A DNA stretch of 64,000 nucleotides from an uncultured Caryophanales bacterium (GTDB lineage: Bacteria > Bacillota_I > Bacilli_A > Acholeplasmatales > Anaeroplasmataceae). The position numbers and the translations under genes were made by a program. Below are positions 38,977 to 47,550 of this stretch, in pieces. Where the stretch lies: positions 47,519 through 111,518 of the forward strand of contig CAMOUK010000002.1 in NCBI GenBank assembly GCA_946626535.1, in the 5' to 3' direction. The notes beneath the pieces were generated by a model, which searched no databases, was not told where the DNA came from, and saw only the letters and a list, made by a program, of their open reading frames with translations. The first letter of the stretch is position 1; every line of letters begins with the position of its first letter.

Positions 38977-39961
38977 TTTTTTCTATAGAAATAGATTTAA
39001 AATTATTTTTGTAGTTCTAATTGCTTTTTTACTTGTGAGCTTAACAAGCTGTCGTTTTGATGCAGCTAACTGGTATCAAAAACCATATACTACTTACCGG
39101 AATGAATGGGTAGAATTATGGAATAATGGTAATGGATTCTTTAATGCATTATTTGCTTGGCCAGTTAACCTAATTTCTTGGCCTATCGCTTGGTTATGTT
39201 CAAATATTGGTAAGGCATTAGGAAATTCCTTCTTCTGGGGTATTTTCTTTACCACTATTATAGTTAGAACATTAGCATGGCCAATTTACTCAAAGCAAAA
39301 TGGTTTAAGCTTACAAATGACAATGATTCAACCAGAAATGGCTAAGATTCAAAAGAAATATGCAAATAGAAAGGACCCTCAATCTCAGCAACAAATGCAA
39401 ATGGAGACAATGAAACTATACAAAAAGTATGGTGTAAGTCCTTTAGGATGCTTTGGTCCTATGCTTATTCAATTCCCAATATTTATGGCAATGTATGAGG
39501 TTGTACAAAGAATTAACAAGACTTCATTTGATGTTATAAATAGTGCGGTAGGCGTAACTTATAAGAGTTCATTTGCTTTAACTAATACTAAATTATTTGG
39601 TTTCTTTGAGATTAATACCTCATTCTTTAGTGCAACAGAGGTTAAGGATAAGATTTTTGCTGTTGTAATTGCTTTAGCATTTGGTGGTTTACAATTATTA
39701 CAACAAAAACTATCTTCTAGACCTCCTAAGTATCAAAAGAAGCATCCAAATCAAAATGCTCAAGCTAATAAATCAATGAAGATTATGATGTATGTTATGA
39801 CTGTAATGTTCGTATTTATGTCATTAAACTCTACTTCACTTGCTATTTATTGGTTAATTGGTCAAGTTTATCAGCTATTCCAATCTCAAGTTGGTAGATG
39901 GTTAAACGAAAGAAAGTACTATAAGATGCAAGCAGAAGCAAATAAGCCTAAGATAGTTTAA
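38969..39961 (+). CDS. yidC: Membrane protein insertase YidC
   Basis: Inserts proteins into the membrane alone or with SecYEG. It is a lipoprotein of Gram-positive type (signal ending LTSC, Cys28), with five membrane helices, the SFFWGIFFTTIIVRTLAWPIY segment containing the conserved Arg of the hydrophilic groove, and GCFGPMLIQFPIFMAMY. The 330 residues end in a short basic tail. Cluster rnpA-yidC-khpB. Confidence 0.96.
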   Translation: MTNFFYRNRFKIIFVVLIAFLLVSLTSCRFDAANWYQKPYTTYRNEWVELWNNGNGFFNALFAWPVNLISWPIAWLCSNIGKALGNSFFWGIFFTTIIVRTLAWPIYSKQNGLSLQMTMIQPEMAKIQKKYANRKDPQSQQQMQMETMKLYKKYGVSPLGCFGPMLIQFPIFMAMYEVVQRINKTSFDVINSAVGVTYKSSFALTNTKLFGFFEINTSFFSATEVKDKIFAVVIALAFGGLQLLQQKLSSRPPKYQKKHPNQNAQANKSMKIMMYVMTVMFVFMSLNSTSLAIYWLIGQVYQLFQSQVGRWLNERKYYKMQAEANKPKIV

Positions 39962-39973
39962 AGGAGAAAAATT

Positions 39974-40591
39974 ATGCAAAAAAAGGTAGAATTTATAGCA
40001 GCAAATAGTGATGAAGCTATCAATGTTGCTGTTGAAAAATTACATATTTCTAGTGATAAAATTTTTATTAATTTTTTAGGTGAATTACCTGAAGGCTTAA
40101 ATTGTGAAGCTGTTGTAGATGTTAATTTAACATTAGAAGGTAAAAAATATTTAGAAAATATTTTAAAATCTATGCATATTGGCTATCAAATTGAAGCTAG
40201 AAGCATCAATAATGAACAACAAATTCATTATCTAATTGATACATATGAAAATTCACTTTTAATTGGTGTTAAGGGTAAGACTTTAGAGGCTTTACAAATA
40301 TTAGTTAGAAACTTAATTTCATCATATACAAAGGAAAAGGTTGTTACTACTTTAGATATTGGTGGATATAAGAGCAATAGAGCTCGCCAATTAGAAATTT
40401 TAGCTACTAAAACAGCTAAGGATGTTATCAAATCTAAGCAACCTATTAAATTAAAACCTATGAGCGCATTTGAACGTAGAATCATTCATGAAAAGCTTGC
40501 TGAATGGAGAGACGTTTATACAGAATCAGAGGGTGAAGGCGAGAATAGAGCAATCGTTATTAAGCCTTCAAATAAAGAAGAAAATAACTAG
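39974..40591 (+). CDS. khpB: RNA-binding protein KhpB (Jag), KH and R3H domains
   Basis: RNA-binding protein linked to cell elongation and sRNA control in Firmicutes. The 205 residues comprise a short Jag_N-like N terminus, a KH domain (YENSLLIGVKGKTLEALQIL) and an R3H domain (SAFERRIIHEKLAEW...SEGEGENRAIVIKP). AAGGAGA precedes the ATG. Downstream of yidC by 12 bases and ending at a strong terminator. Confidence 0.93.
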   Translation: MQKKVEFIAANSDEAINVAVEKLHISSDKIFINFLGELPEGLNCEAVVDVNLTLEGKKYLENILKSMHIGYQIEARSINNEQQIHYLIDTYENSLLIGVKGKTLEALQILVRNLISSYTKEKVVTTLDIGGYKSNRARQLEILATKTAKDVIKSKQPIKLKPMSAFERRIIHEKLAEWRDVYTESEGEGENRAIVIKPSNKEENN

Positions 40592-40598
40592 TAAAATT

Positions 40599-40634
40599 AG
40601 TACTTAAATTGGTATAAAATTTAAGTACTTTTTT
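40599..40634 (+). terminator. Terminator after khpB
   Basis: Perfect 11-bp stem AGTACTTAAAT/ATTTAAGTACT with a 9-base loop and T run. Confidence 0.9.
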
Positions 40635-40668
40635 CTTTATAATATACCTTTATTATTTGATTAAAATA

Positions 40669-40677
40669 TGGTAAAAT
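40669..40677 (+). promoter_or_regulatory. Extended -10 element directly before the papain-like gene
   Basis: TGG-TAAAAT puts the start site at or within 3 bases of the ATG at 40685, so the transcript may have no leader. The -35 position (TTTATT) is weak. Confidence 0.45.
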
Positions 40678-40684
40678 TTATATT

Positions 40685-41446
40685 ATGAGAAGTATGTTCA
40701 AATTTGTGTTTTTAATATTAAAAAATTTAATAATTTTTGTAGTATTAGGAGCTCTTACAACTGCTATTGTACAGAATACAGAAAAGGTAGTTTATGTTGA
40801 ACAATTTAAGCAAAAAGGAGTCCTTCAAGAAGATATTTCAACAGATAATATAAAATATTATCTTGTTGAATCAGATGAAGACAAGAAAGCTTTTATTCCA
40901 ACCTCAAACGATGCATATCCTGGTGTAAGTGGTGATATTTTAGTGTCTACTCAGGCTACTTTAATCAATCCATTTGTAAGTGATTTTATATCATTTTTTG
41001 CTGGTGGTCATGCCGCTTTATGTATCGAGGATTATCACGATTTTGAAACAACTACAAATCAGTATTGTTCTGTTGAGGCAACAGGTCTAAATCCAGGTGA
41101 TAATCCTTCCGAAGTTTTAGATAGATTTTACTGGTTAAATACTAGTAGTTTTACTGAGGTAATAGGACTTAGAGTTAAGATGACTGAGGAAGAAAAAAAG
41201 ATAGTTATAAGCGATGCAATTTCTCAGGTTGGAGATAATTATAACTTCTCATTTATTTTTGATACAGTTAATAAAAAATATTGTACAGATATTATCGCAA
41301 ATTCATTTAAAAAAATTGGTAAAAATTTAAATAAGGATGAATTTGCAACATCAGTTTATGATCTAATAGTATCATCTGATACATATATTTCATATTACCA
41401 TTATTTTGATGAAAATCATGTTAAGCATATTTATTATTTAGGATAG
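40685..41446 (+). CDS. Membrane-anchored YiiX-like permuted papain-fold protein
   Basis: A 253-residue protein with one N-terminal membrane anchor (residues 6-28), then an extracytoplasmic domain with the permuted NlpC/P60 (YiiX/LRAT-like) pattern: GDILVS, GGHAALCIED with the likely catalytic His, and near the C terminus KYCTDIIANSF with the likely nucleophile Cys. Such proteins are amidases or lipases on cell-wall or lipid substrates; the target here is unknown. It starts without any ribosome site behind an extended -10, and ends 8 bases before dnaX, so it may drive dnaX transcription. Confidence 0.65.
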   Translation: MRSMFKFVFLILKNLIIFVVLGALTTAIVQNTEKVVYVEQFKQKGVLQEDISTDNIKYYLVESDEDKKAFIPTSNDAYPGVSGDILVSTQATLINPFVSDFISFFAGGHAALCIEDYHDFETTTNQYCSVEATGLNPGDNPSEVLDRFYWLNTSSFTEVIGLRVKMTEEEKKIVISDAISQVGDNYNFSFIFDTVNKKYCTDIIANSFKKIGKNLNKDEFATSVYDLIVSSDTYISYYHYFDENHVKHIYYLG

Positions 41447-41454
41447 GTGATTTT

Positions 41455-43278
41455 ATGGCATATCAAGCATTATATCGTGCCTATAGACCTCAAAAATTTA
41501 GTGAGGTTGTTGGTCAAAAAAATATAATAACTACATTACAAAATGCAATAAAATTAAATAAGGTAGCTCACGCTTATCTATTTTGCGGACCTAGAGGTAC
41601 AGGTAAGACATCTTTAGCTAAAATATTAGCTAAGGCCTTAAACTGTGAAAATGGTCCTTCAATAGAGCCATGCTGCAGCTGTAGTGTCTGTGAAGGCATT
41701 ACTAAGGGTGTAATAGCTGATGTTGTTGAAATAGATGCTGCCTCTAATACATCTGTAGATGATATTAGAATCTTAAGAGATACAGTTAAATATTTACCAA
41801 CTGTAGCTAAATATAAGGTTTATATCATCGATGAGGTCCATATGCTATCAAATGCTGCCTTTAATGCTTTATTAAAGACATTGGAGGAACCACCACACTA
41901 TGTAATATTTATTTTAGCTACTACCGAGCCTTATAAGCTACCAAATACTATCTTATCTAGATGTCAAAGATTTGATTTCCAATCAATTTCTACAGATGAT
42001 ATCTTAAAAAGATTAAAAATTGTAGCAAATGAGGAAAATATTAAAATTGATGACGCAGCTTTAAATCAAATTGCGACAGCTGCTGAAGGTGGTATGAGAG
42101 ATGCATTATCATTATTTGATCAATGTATTTCATATTCTACCGGTGAATCAATCACTTTAAATGATGTTTTAAATGTTTCTGGCAACATTTCTTATACTAA
42201 GATGATTGAATTATTATCTAATTGCGTAGATGAAAATGAAACTAACGCAGTAATAATTTTAGATTCAATCCTAAAGGAGGGTAAGGAGGTACCAAAGGTA
42301 ATAAACGATTTAATTTTATTCCTTAGAGATGTACTTCTTTATAAGAACAATTCTATCTTAGATAGAAAAATGATGTTTGATGATGAAAATTTCAAGAGCT
42401 TCGCTAATAAAATTTCTAAGGCAATTATCTATAAATGGCTAGATATTTTAAACGATAGCTCAACTCAAATGAGATTTTCTACTCAAAAAAGAGCCTTCCT
42501 AGAATTAGCTATTTTAAAGATGAATGATAATGAATTAAATAATATCGCAAATTTAAGTAATAGAGTCGAATCATTAGAAATGGCTATATCTAATTTATTA
42601 GCTAAGGAACAGGAAAAACCAAAGGTTGAACAAAATTATGTATTTTCGACTCCAGCTCCTGAGCTTATGAAGCATTATGAGGAAAAATCTTATGCTGAAC
42701 CAGAGGTTGAACAGCCTGTAGAACCAGTTGTTGAGGCTCCAAAGCCTGTTGAGATGCCAAAAGCTGAAATAAAGGTATCAGAGCCAGCTGGAGAATATGT
42801 TACAGTTAAGGATGTAGAAAATATCTTAAATAACGCATCTAAGGAAAATAGAAATAAATTAAATCGGGTATGGGATAAGATTTCAGAAAAATATGCTAAT
42901 AATTTTGCAATACAAATTTTAACAAATGGTAAAATTATTGCGGCATCCTCTGATTCATTTATAGTTGAATTACAGGATGTAGGCTTCTGTAATAGAGTAA
43001 TGTCTTATGAAAATTACCAAAAAATAATAGAAATATTTAATGACTTAAATATTGATATAAAAGATTATATTTGCTTACCTAAGCAGGTTTGCGCTAAAAT
43101 ATTAGCGGATTATAAGAAAAAATATGATCCAATTGATAATCCTAAGCCAAGTCTAGATGAATTTAACTTAGGTATTAAAAAGAGAGTAAGTCCTGTTAAT
43201 GTAGAAGTTAAAAAGGATGAAGATGAACAGAATTTAATTGATTTATTTGATAATAATTTAAAAATAATGGAGGAATAA
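41455..43278 (+). CDS. dnaX: DNA polymerase III subunits gamma and tau
   Basis: AAA+ clamp-loader ATPase. The 607 residues carry Walker A GPRGTGKTS, a zinc module (CENGPSIEPCCSCSVC), Walker B VYIIDEVHML and sensor 1 LATTEPYK. The C-terminal part has a Pro/Glu-rich linker (EPEVEQPVEPVVEAPKPVEMP) and a tau-type domain. Begins the dnaX-ybaB-recR-DUF1934 operon. No SRP RNA was seen near it. Confidence 0.97.
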   Translation: MAYQALYRAYRPQKFSEVVGQKNIITTLQNAIKLNKVAHAYLFCGPRGTGKTSLAKILAKALNCENGPSIEPCCSCSVCEGITKGVIADVVEIDAASNTSVDDIRILRDTVKYLPTVAKYKVYIIDEVHMLSNAAFNALLKTLEEPPHYVIFILATTEPYKLPNTILSRCQRFDFQSISTDDILKRLKIVANEENIKIDDAALNQIATAAEGGMRDALSLFDQCISYSTGESITLNDVLNVSGNISYTKMIELLSNCVDENETNAVIILDSILKEGKEVPKVINDLILFLRDVLLYKNNSILDRKMMFDDENFKSFANKISKAIIYKWLDILNDSSTQMRFSTQKRAFLELAILKMNDNELNNIANLSNRVESLEMAISNLLAKEQEKPKVEQNYVFSTPAPELMKHYEEKSYAEPEVEQPVEPVVEAPKPVEMPKAEIKVSEPAGEYVTVKDVENILNNASKENRNKLNRVWDKISEKYANNFAIQILTNGKIIAASSDSFIVELQDVGFCNRVMSYENYQKIIEIFNDLNIDIKDYICLPKQVCAKILADYKKKYDPIDNPKPSLDEFNLGIKKRVSPVNVEVKKDEDEQNLIDLFDNNLKIMEE

Positions 43279-43282
43279 TAAT

Positions 43283-43573
43283 ATGAATCAAGCACAAATG
43301 ATGAGATTACAAAAAATGCAAAGAGAGATGATGGCTGCTCAAGAAAAGCTTGAACAAACAGTATTTACAGGTACTGCTGGTGGGGGCGTTGTAAAGGCTG
43401 AGGTTAAGGGTACTCATGAGGTTTTATCAATTGAAATTGATAAGGAAGCATTAGCTGATGATGTTGAAATGGTTCAAGATATGATTGTTCTTGCTATCAA
43501 TGATGCTAATAAGAAGATTGAAGCTGAAACTAAAAAGGCTCTAGGTGGCTTTGGAGGAATGGGTTTATTCTAA
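43283..43573 (+). CDS. ybaB: Nucleoid-associated protein YbaB/EbfC
   Basis: Small DNA-binding dimer of 96 residues (MRLQKMQREMMAAQEKLEQ, GVVKAEVKGTHEVLSIEID, Gly-rich C terminus). The dnaX-ybaB-recR order is conserved across bacteria. GGAGG precedes the ATG by 8 bases. Confidence 0.96.
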   Translation: MNQAQMMRLQKMQREMMAAQEKLEQTVFTGTAGGGVVKAEVKGTHEVLSIEIDKEALADDVEMVQDMIVLAINDANKKIEAETKKALGGFGGMGLF

Positions 43574-43574
43574 G

Positions 43575-44177
43575 ATGAAATATCCAAAGGCTTTAGAAGA
43601 TTTAATTGAATGCTTTCAAAATTTACCTGGTGTAGGTAAAAAGACAGCTGAAAGATATGCAATTTATGCTCTTATGAATATGGATGAGGCATTAATTGAT
43701 GATTTTTCTAATTCCTTTATTTCAATAAAAAAGGACATAAAAATATGTCCTTCTTGTGGTAATATTTGCGAAGATGAGCTTTGTGAAATATGTAGTGATG
43801 ATTCTAGGAATCATAGACAAATTTTAGTTGTTGAAACTGTTAAGGATTTATTTACAATTGAAAAAATAAATTCTTATAGTGGAATTTATCATGTATTAAA
43901 TGGAGCTATTAGTATTTCTAAAGGAATTGGTCTTTCAGATTTAAATATTACTTCCTTAGAAAATAAGGTTAAAAATGGTGAGGTAGATGAGATAATTTTA
44001 GCTACAAATGCTACCCTAGAGGGCGAAACTACCGCACGATATTTAAAGGAATTATTTAAGGAATATAACATTAAAATTACAAGATTAGCTTATGGTCTTC
44101 CAGTTGGTGGAGACCTATCATATGCTGATGAAATGACAGTATTAAAAGCTTTTGAGGGTAGAAGTGAATATAAATGA
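43575..44177 (+). CDS. recR: Recombination mediator RecR
   Basis: Gap-repair partner of RecF and RecO. The 200 residues have a helix-hairpin-helix (LPGVGKKTAERYA), a C4 zinc finger (CPSCGNICEDELCEIC) and a TOPRIM domain (QILVVETVKDLFTIEK, EIILATNATLEGETTARYL, LAYGLPVGGDLSYADE). ATG 43575 sits one base after the ybaB stop; an upstream start at 43545 would lie within ybaB without support. Confidence 0.96.
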   Translation: MKYPKALEDLIECFQNLPGVGKKTAERYAIYALMNMDEALIDDFSNSFISIKKDIKICPSCGNICEDELCEICSDDSRNHRQILVVETVKDLFTIEKINSYSGIYHVLNGAISISKGIGLSDLNITSLENKVKNGEVDEIILATNATLEGETTARYLKELFKEYNIKITRLAYGLPVGGDLSYADEMTVLKAFEGRSEYK

Positions 44178-44539
44178 TTATTTCTTTTTATTCAGTCGAT
44201 TCAAACGATAACGAAACTAAGTTTGAAGTTGAGGCAATATTAAGTGAAAACACCTATATTTTTGATGATAAATCGTTAGAAAATACAATTATTAATTTAA
44301 TTGTATTAAATGATAAAATCATCTTTAAAAGAATGGGTAATGTCGATATGAAATTAGAACTAGAATTAAATAAAAAAACCAAAGGAAATTATAAGAATTC
44401 AAATGGTTTAGAATTTGATTTTGAGTGCTTTTGTGATGAGTCTAAATTTGATGGAAAAAATCTTTCTTTAGGCTATAGCTTAATTATTGACGATAATGCC
44501 ATTTCATATCATAAAATTTTGATAACGATTTACACTTGA
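44174..44539 (+). CDS. DUF1934 (YwiB-like) calycin-fold protein
   Basis: A 121-residue beta-rich protein with the DUF1934 pattern: alternating strands, FKRMGNVDMKLELELNKKTKGNY in the middle, and a GYSLIIDDN...ILITI end. B. subtilis YwiB of this family also neighbours rpoE. Function unknown. The ATG overlaps the recR stop (ATGA). Confidence 0.65.
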   Translation: MIISFYSVDSNDNETKFEVEAILSENTYIFDDKSLENTIINLIVLNDKIIFKRMGNVDMKLELELNKKTKGNYKNSNGLEFDFECFCDESKFDGKNLSLGYSLIIDDNAISYHKILITIYT

Positions 44540-44564
44540 AAATTTGACGTTTATTTAGTAAAAT
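44536..44564 (+). promoter_or_regulatory. Promoter of rpoE
   Basis: TTGAAA (44536-44541) and TAAAAT (44559-44564), exactly 17 bases apart, 33 bases before the rpoE start. It begins inside the DUF1934 3' end. Confidence 0.6.
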
Positions 44565-44596
44565 AAAAAGGCTTATAATTTAATGGAGGCACTTAA

Positions 44597-45139
44597 ATGG
44601 AAAATGTAGAACAAATGTCTTTAATAGAAATTGCAACACAATTGATGGAAGACCATGATGGATTATACAATATTTACGAATTAATTAGAGATACTTTAGC
44701 TAAAAAAGGTTTCGATGTTAATGATATAGAATTAGCTGCACAATTATATGTTGATATGATTGCAAGCTCAAATTTCGTTTATATGGGCGAAGATATGTGG
44801 GATTTAAAATCTCGTCAACCTTTAGAGCAATATGACAAGGATGGTTCTGATTTCGTTACTAAGGAAGAAGAATATCAATATGAAACTACTCTTGATGATA
44901 ATGATGAGGATGAAGATTTAGACGATCTAAGTGAAGACGAATTAGATGACGAAGAAGATCTTGAAGATGAAGATGATTACGATGAGGAATCTGATGAGGA
45001 TGAATTAGATGAGGAAGAATCTGATGACGGCGAATTAGAAGATGATGAGGAGTTAGAAACATATACTGAAGAAGGCTTCAATGAGGACAAGTATAATGAC
45101 CTTATGGATGACTACGAAGATATGTATGATGACAAGTAA
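44597..45139 (+). CDS. rpoE: RNA polymerase delta subunit
   Basis: Firmicutes-specific delta factor, which speeds RNA polymerase recycling and promoter selectivity. The 180 residues comprise an HARE-HTH domain (MSLIEIATQLMEDHDGLYNIYELI, FVYMGEDMWDLKSRQPL) and a C-terminal tail of about 90 residues made almost entirely of Asp, Glu and small residues. Own promoter and terminator. GGAGG precedes the start. Confidence 0.96.
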   Translation: MENVEQMSLIEIATQLMEDHDGLYNIYELIRDTLAKKGFDVNDIELAAQLYVDMIASSNFVYMGEDMWDLKSRQPLEQYDKDGSDFVTKEEEYQYETTLDDNDEDEDLDDLSEDELDDEEDLEDEDDYDEESDEDELDEEESDDGELEDDEELETYTEEGFNEDKYNDLMDDYEDMYDDK

Positions 45140-45151
45140 TATTTAAAATTT

Positions 45152-45176
45152 GTGGGATAGCATCCCACTTTTTTTA
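45152..45176 (+). terminator. Terminator of rpoE
   Basis: GTGGGAT-AGC-ATCCCAC stem with eight T. Confidence 0.9.
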
Positions 45177-45211
45177 TTTTTGTTATATAATATATCTTAA
45201 GGTGCTATTAT

Positions 45212-45733
45212 ATGAAAAAATTATCGTTGTTATTAATCGTAATTTTAATATATCTTACAAGCTGTAATACTTCAGTTCCTTCTACCTATGTTAGTAGTGC
45301 TGATGATAATACGACTTATTTTTATAATGTCACATTTGAAACTAATGGTGGAACTAAAATTGCACCTAAAAGAGTTATTTCTGGCTCTATTTTAACTGTA
45401 CCTTTTGTGCCAAAAAAGGAAGGTACGTCCTTTAATGGCTGGTATTTAGATAAGGAATTAACAATTCCCTATCAATTTGGTGAAATAGTTGAAAGTGATC
45501 TTACATTATATGCTAGATGGATAGAAATATATATTGTTAAATTTGATACCTTAGGTGGAACTAAAATAGATGATGTAAGGGTTAGTGAGGGATTTAATGT
45601 AAATCCTCCTGTTACCCCTAAAAAATCAGGTTATACCTTCAATGGCTGGTATTTAGATTTAGAATATACGAAACCTTATAATTTTTCAGCTATAGTAACA
45701 AAAGATTTAGTACTATATGCTTATTGGATTTAA
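45212..45733 (+). CDS. Small lipoprotein with two InlB-type repeats
   Basis: A 173-residue lipoprotein (signal ending LTSC, Cys18) which, after a short linker, consists of two Listeria-Bacteroides repeats (residues 38-104 and 106-173), each with FNGWYLD and LYAxW. No catalytic domain is attached, so it may be a minimal surface adhesin or a spacer protein. A TATAAT lies at 45186-45191 without a clear -35. Bracketed by terminators on both sides, so monocistronic. Confidence 0.8.
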   Translation: MKKLSLLLIVILIYLTSCNTSVPSTYVSSADDNTTYFYNVTFETNGGTKIAPKRVISGSILTVPFVPKKEGTSFNGWYLDKELTIPYQFGEIVESDLTLYARWIEIYIVKFDTLGGTKIDDVRVSEGFNVNPPVTPKKSGYTFNGWYLDLEYTKPYNFSAIVTKDLVLYAYWI

Positions 45734-45754
45734 TGACTTTTATAGTCATTTTTT
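45732..45754 (+). terminator. Terminator of the small lipoprotein gene
   Basis: AATGACT/AGTCATT stem with 5-base loop and T run, overlapping the stop codon. Confidence 0.8.
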
Positions 45755-45814
45755 CTTTAGTTTGAAAATTATTGAAAAAAATTGTAACATATTATATAAG
45801 GGAAGGTGTGTCAA

Positions 45815-47017
45815 ATGTTTGAAAAATTACCTAGAACTAAAGTATTTAGAGACCCTCTTTATGGATATATAAAGGTTGATTATAAAATTATTAGTGATTT
45901 AATAGATTCTAAGGAAGTTCAGCGTTTAAGGAGAATTAGACAATTAAGTGGTGTTAGCATGGTTTTTCAAACTGCAGAGCATTCTAGATTTACTCATTCC
46001 TTAGGCGCATACCAAATGGCTAATTTAGCTATAAATGAAATAGATGGTATGGAAAATATTAGTGAGTATTTGAAGGTAGTCTTCTTATGTGCTGCCTTAC
46101 TTCATGATGTTGGTCATGGTCCATATTCACATGCCTTTGAATCAACTATCGATACAGATCATGAGGAAATGACTGTAAGAATTATTTTAGATGAAAAAAC
46201 TGATGTATCTAAAATATTAGGCGATTTAAAGGAGGATGTTGCTGGAATTATTTCACATAGTGGCAAATATCCTTTAATTGAATCACTTGTTTCATCACAA
46301 CTTGATGTTGATAGAATGGATTATCTATCAAGAGATGCTTATTTTACAGGCGCAAGCTATGGTATTATCGATTATCAAAGAATTTTAAGATCTATGAAGA
46401 TTATAGATGATAAAATTGTCGTAAGATCAAGTGGTGTTTTATCTATTGAATCTTATTTAATGAGTAGATATCATATGTATTTTCAGGTTTATTATCATCC
46501 AATCGCAAGAGCGTATGAGCTACTTTTAGAAAAGATATATGAAAGAATTAAAGATTTATCAGATCAAAACGTTAAAATTGACGCTCCTATCGAGTCATTT
46601 TTAAAGGTGTTGAAGAATTCAGATCTTGATGCTTATATCGAGCTTGATGATGCCTATGTTAATGGCTTTATTAAGCAATTAACTAAATCAGATGATTATG
46701 TCTTAAATACACTTGCGAACGCATTTGAATCTAGACATTTATTCAATTATATAGATATGGCAGATGATCCAACAGAGGAATTCTTAAAGGAATTAAAACA
46801 AAAATATAATAATGAATATGGAAAATATTTTTATAAGGAACTTACAGTATCAAATTCAGCATACCTACATGCTAAAAAGAGTGATATTAATGATATTAAG
46901 GTATTACTTCCATCTGGTAAGATTAAATCTATTGACCAATATTCAAATATTGTTAAGAGCTTCTCAAGCTCAAGCTATAAGGAAGTAGAAAGAATTTACT
47001 TTTTTGAAGAAATATGA
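45815..47017 (+). CDS. HD-domain phosphohydrolase (YwfO/SAMHD1-like)
   Basis: A 400-residue member of the dNTP triphosphohydrolase-like HD family. The N terminus has VFRDPLYGYIKVD, then AEHSRFTHSLGAYQMAN and the HD motif ALLHDVGHGPYSHAFE, then SSQLDVDRMDYLSRDAYFTG, the order of metal-binding His/His-Asp/Asp in YwfO. Likely a dNTPase or nucleotide phosphohydrolase. Start is ATG 45815 after GGAAGGTG; a GTG at 45806 would overlap that site. First gene before rnmV, overlapping it by ATGA. Confidence 0.85.
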   Translation: MFEKLPRTKVFRDPLYGYIKVDYKIISDLIDSKEVQRLRRIRQLSGVSMVFQTAEHSRFTHSLGAYQMANLAINEIDGMENISEYLKVVFLCAALLHDVGHGPYSHAFESTIDTDHEEMTVRIILDEKTDVSKILGDLKEDVAGIISHSGKYPLIESLVSSQLDVDRMDYLSRDAYFTGASYGIIDYQRILRSMKIIDDKIVVRSSGVLSIESYLMSRYHMYFQVYYHPIARAYELLLEKIYERIKDLSDQNVKIDAPIESFLKVLKNSDLDAYIELDDAYVNGFIKQLTKSDDYVLNTLANAFESRHLFNYIDMADDPTEEFLKELKQKYNNEYGKYFYKELTVSNSAYLHAKKSDINDIKVLLPSGKIKSIDQYSNIVKSFSSSSYKEVERIYFFEEI

Positions 47018-47550
47018 AAAATATAATTGTAGTTGAAGGATATCATGATGAGGCTAAAATTAAGGCTGTATATCCTAATTTAGATGTTGTAGTTACTAAT
47101 GGTAGTGAGATATCTAAGGAAACCCTTAATTTAATAAAAAAATTAAGTGAGGATAATGAAATTGTTATCTTTACTGATCCTGATTATCCTGGTGAAAGAA
47201 TTAGAAAGAAAATACTAGAGGTAGCTCCAAATGCTAAGCAATTATTTTTAAGAAAAAAGGATTGTATTAGCTACAACAATAAAAAGGTTGGAATAGAGCA
47301 TGCTTCAAAAGAGTTAATTAAGGAAGCATTAGATAGTATTTTAATTGTTAATAAAAATGAAAATTATTTAGATATGAATGATTTATTTGATTTAGGCTTA
47401 ATAGGCTCTAATAATAGTGCTATTATAAGAGAAAAGCTAGCTGATTATCTAAATTTAGGTAAGCCTAATGGTAAAACAATCTTAAAAAGATTGAATATTT
47501 TAGGACTTAAAAAGGATGAGGTTGAAGCGTTAATATGCAAGCTAAAATAG
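47014..47550 (+). CDS. rnmV: Ribonuclease M5
   Basis: Matures 5S rRNA in Gram-positive bacteria. The 178 residues start with a TOPRIM domain (IIVVEGYHDEAKIKAVYPN, IVIFTDPDYPGERIRKKI) and contain IGIEHASKELIKEAL-type sequence before a C-terminal domain. The next gene, rsmA, is its conserved neighbour and overlaps it by 16 bases. Confidence 0.95.
   Translation: MKNIIVVEGYHDEAKIKAVYPNLDVVVTNGSEISKETLNLIKKLSEDNEIVIFTDPDYPGERIRKKILEVAPNAKQLFLRKKDCISYNNKKVGIEHASKELIKEALDSILIVNKNENYLDMNDLFDLGLIGSNNSAIIREKLADYLNLGKPNGKTILKRLNILGLKKDEVEALICKLK

Noticed and set aside
40592..41454. Search for SRP RNA before dnaX, its usual site in Bacilli
   Set aside because: No GGAA/GCAG-type helix 8 sequence was found; the space holds a terminator and a protein gene.
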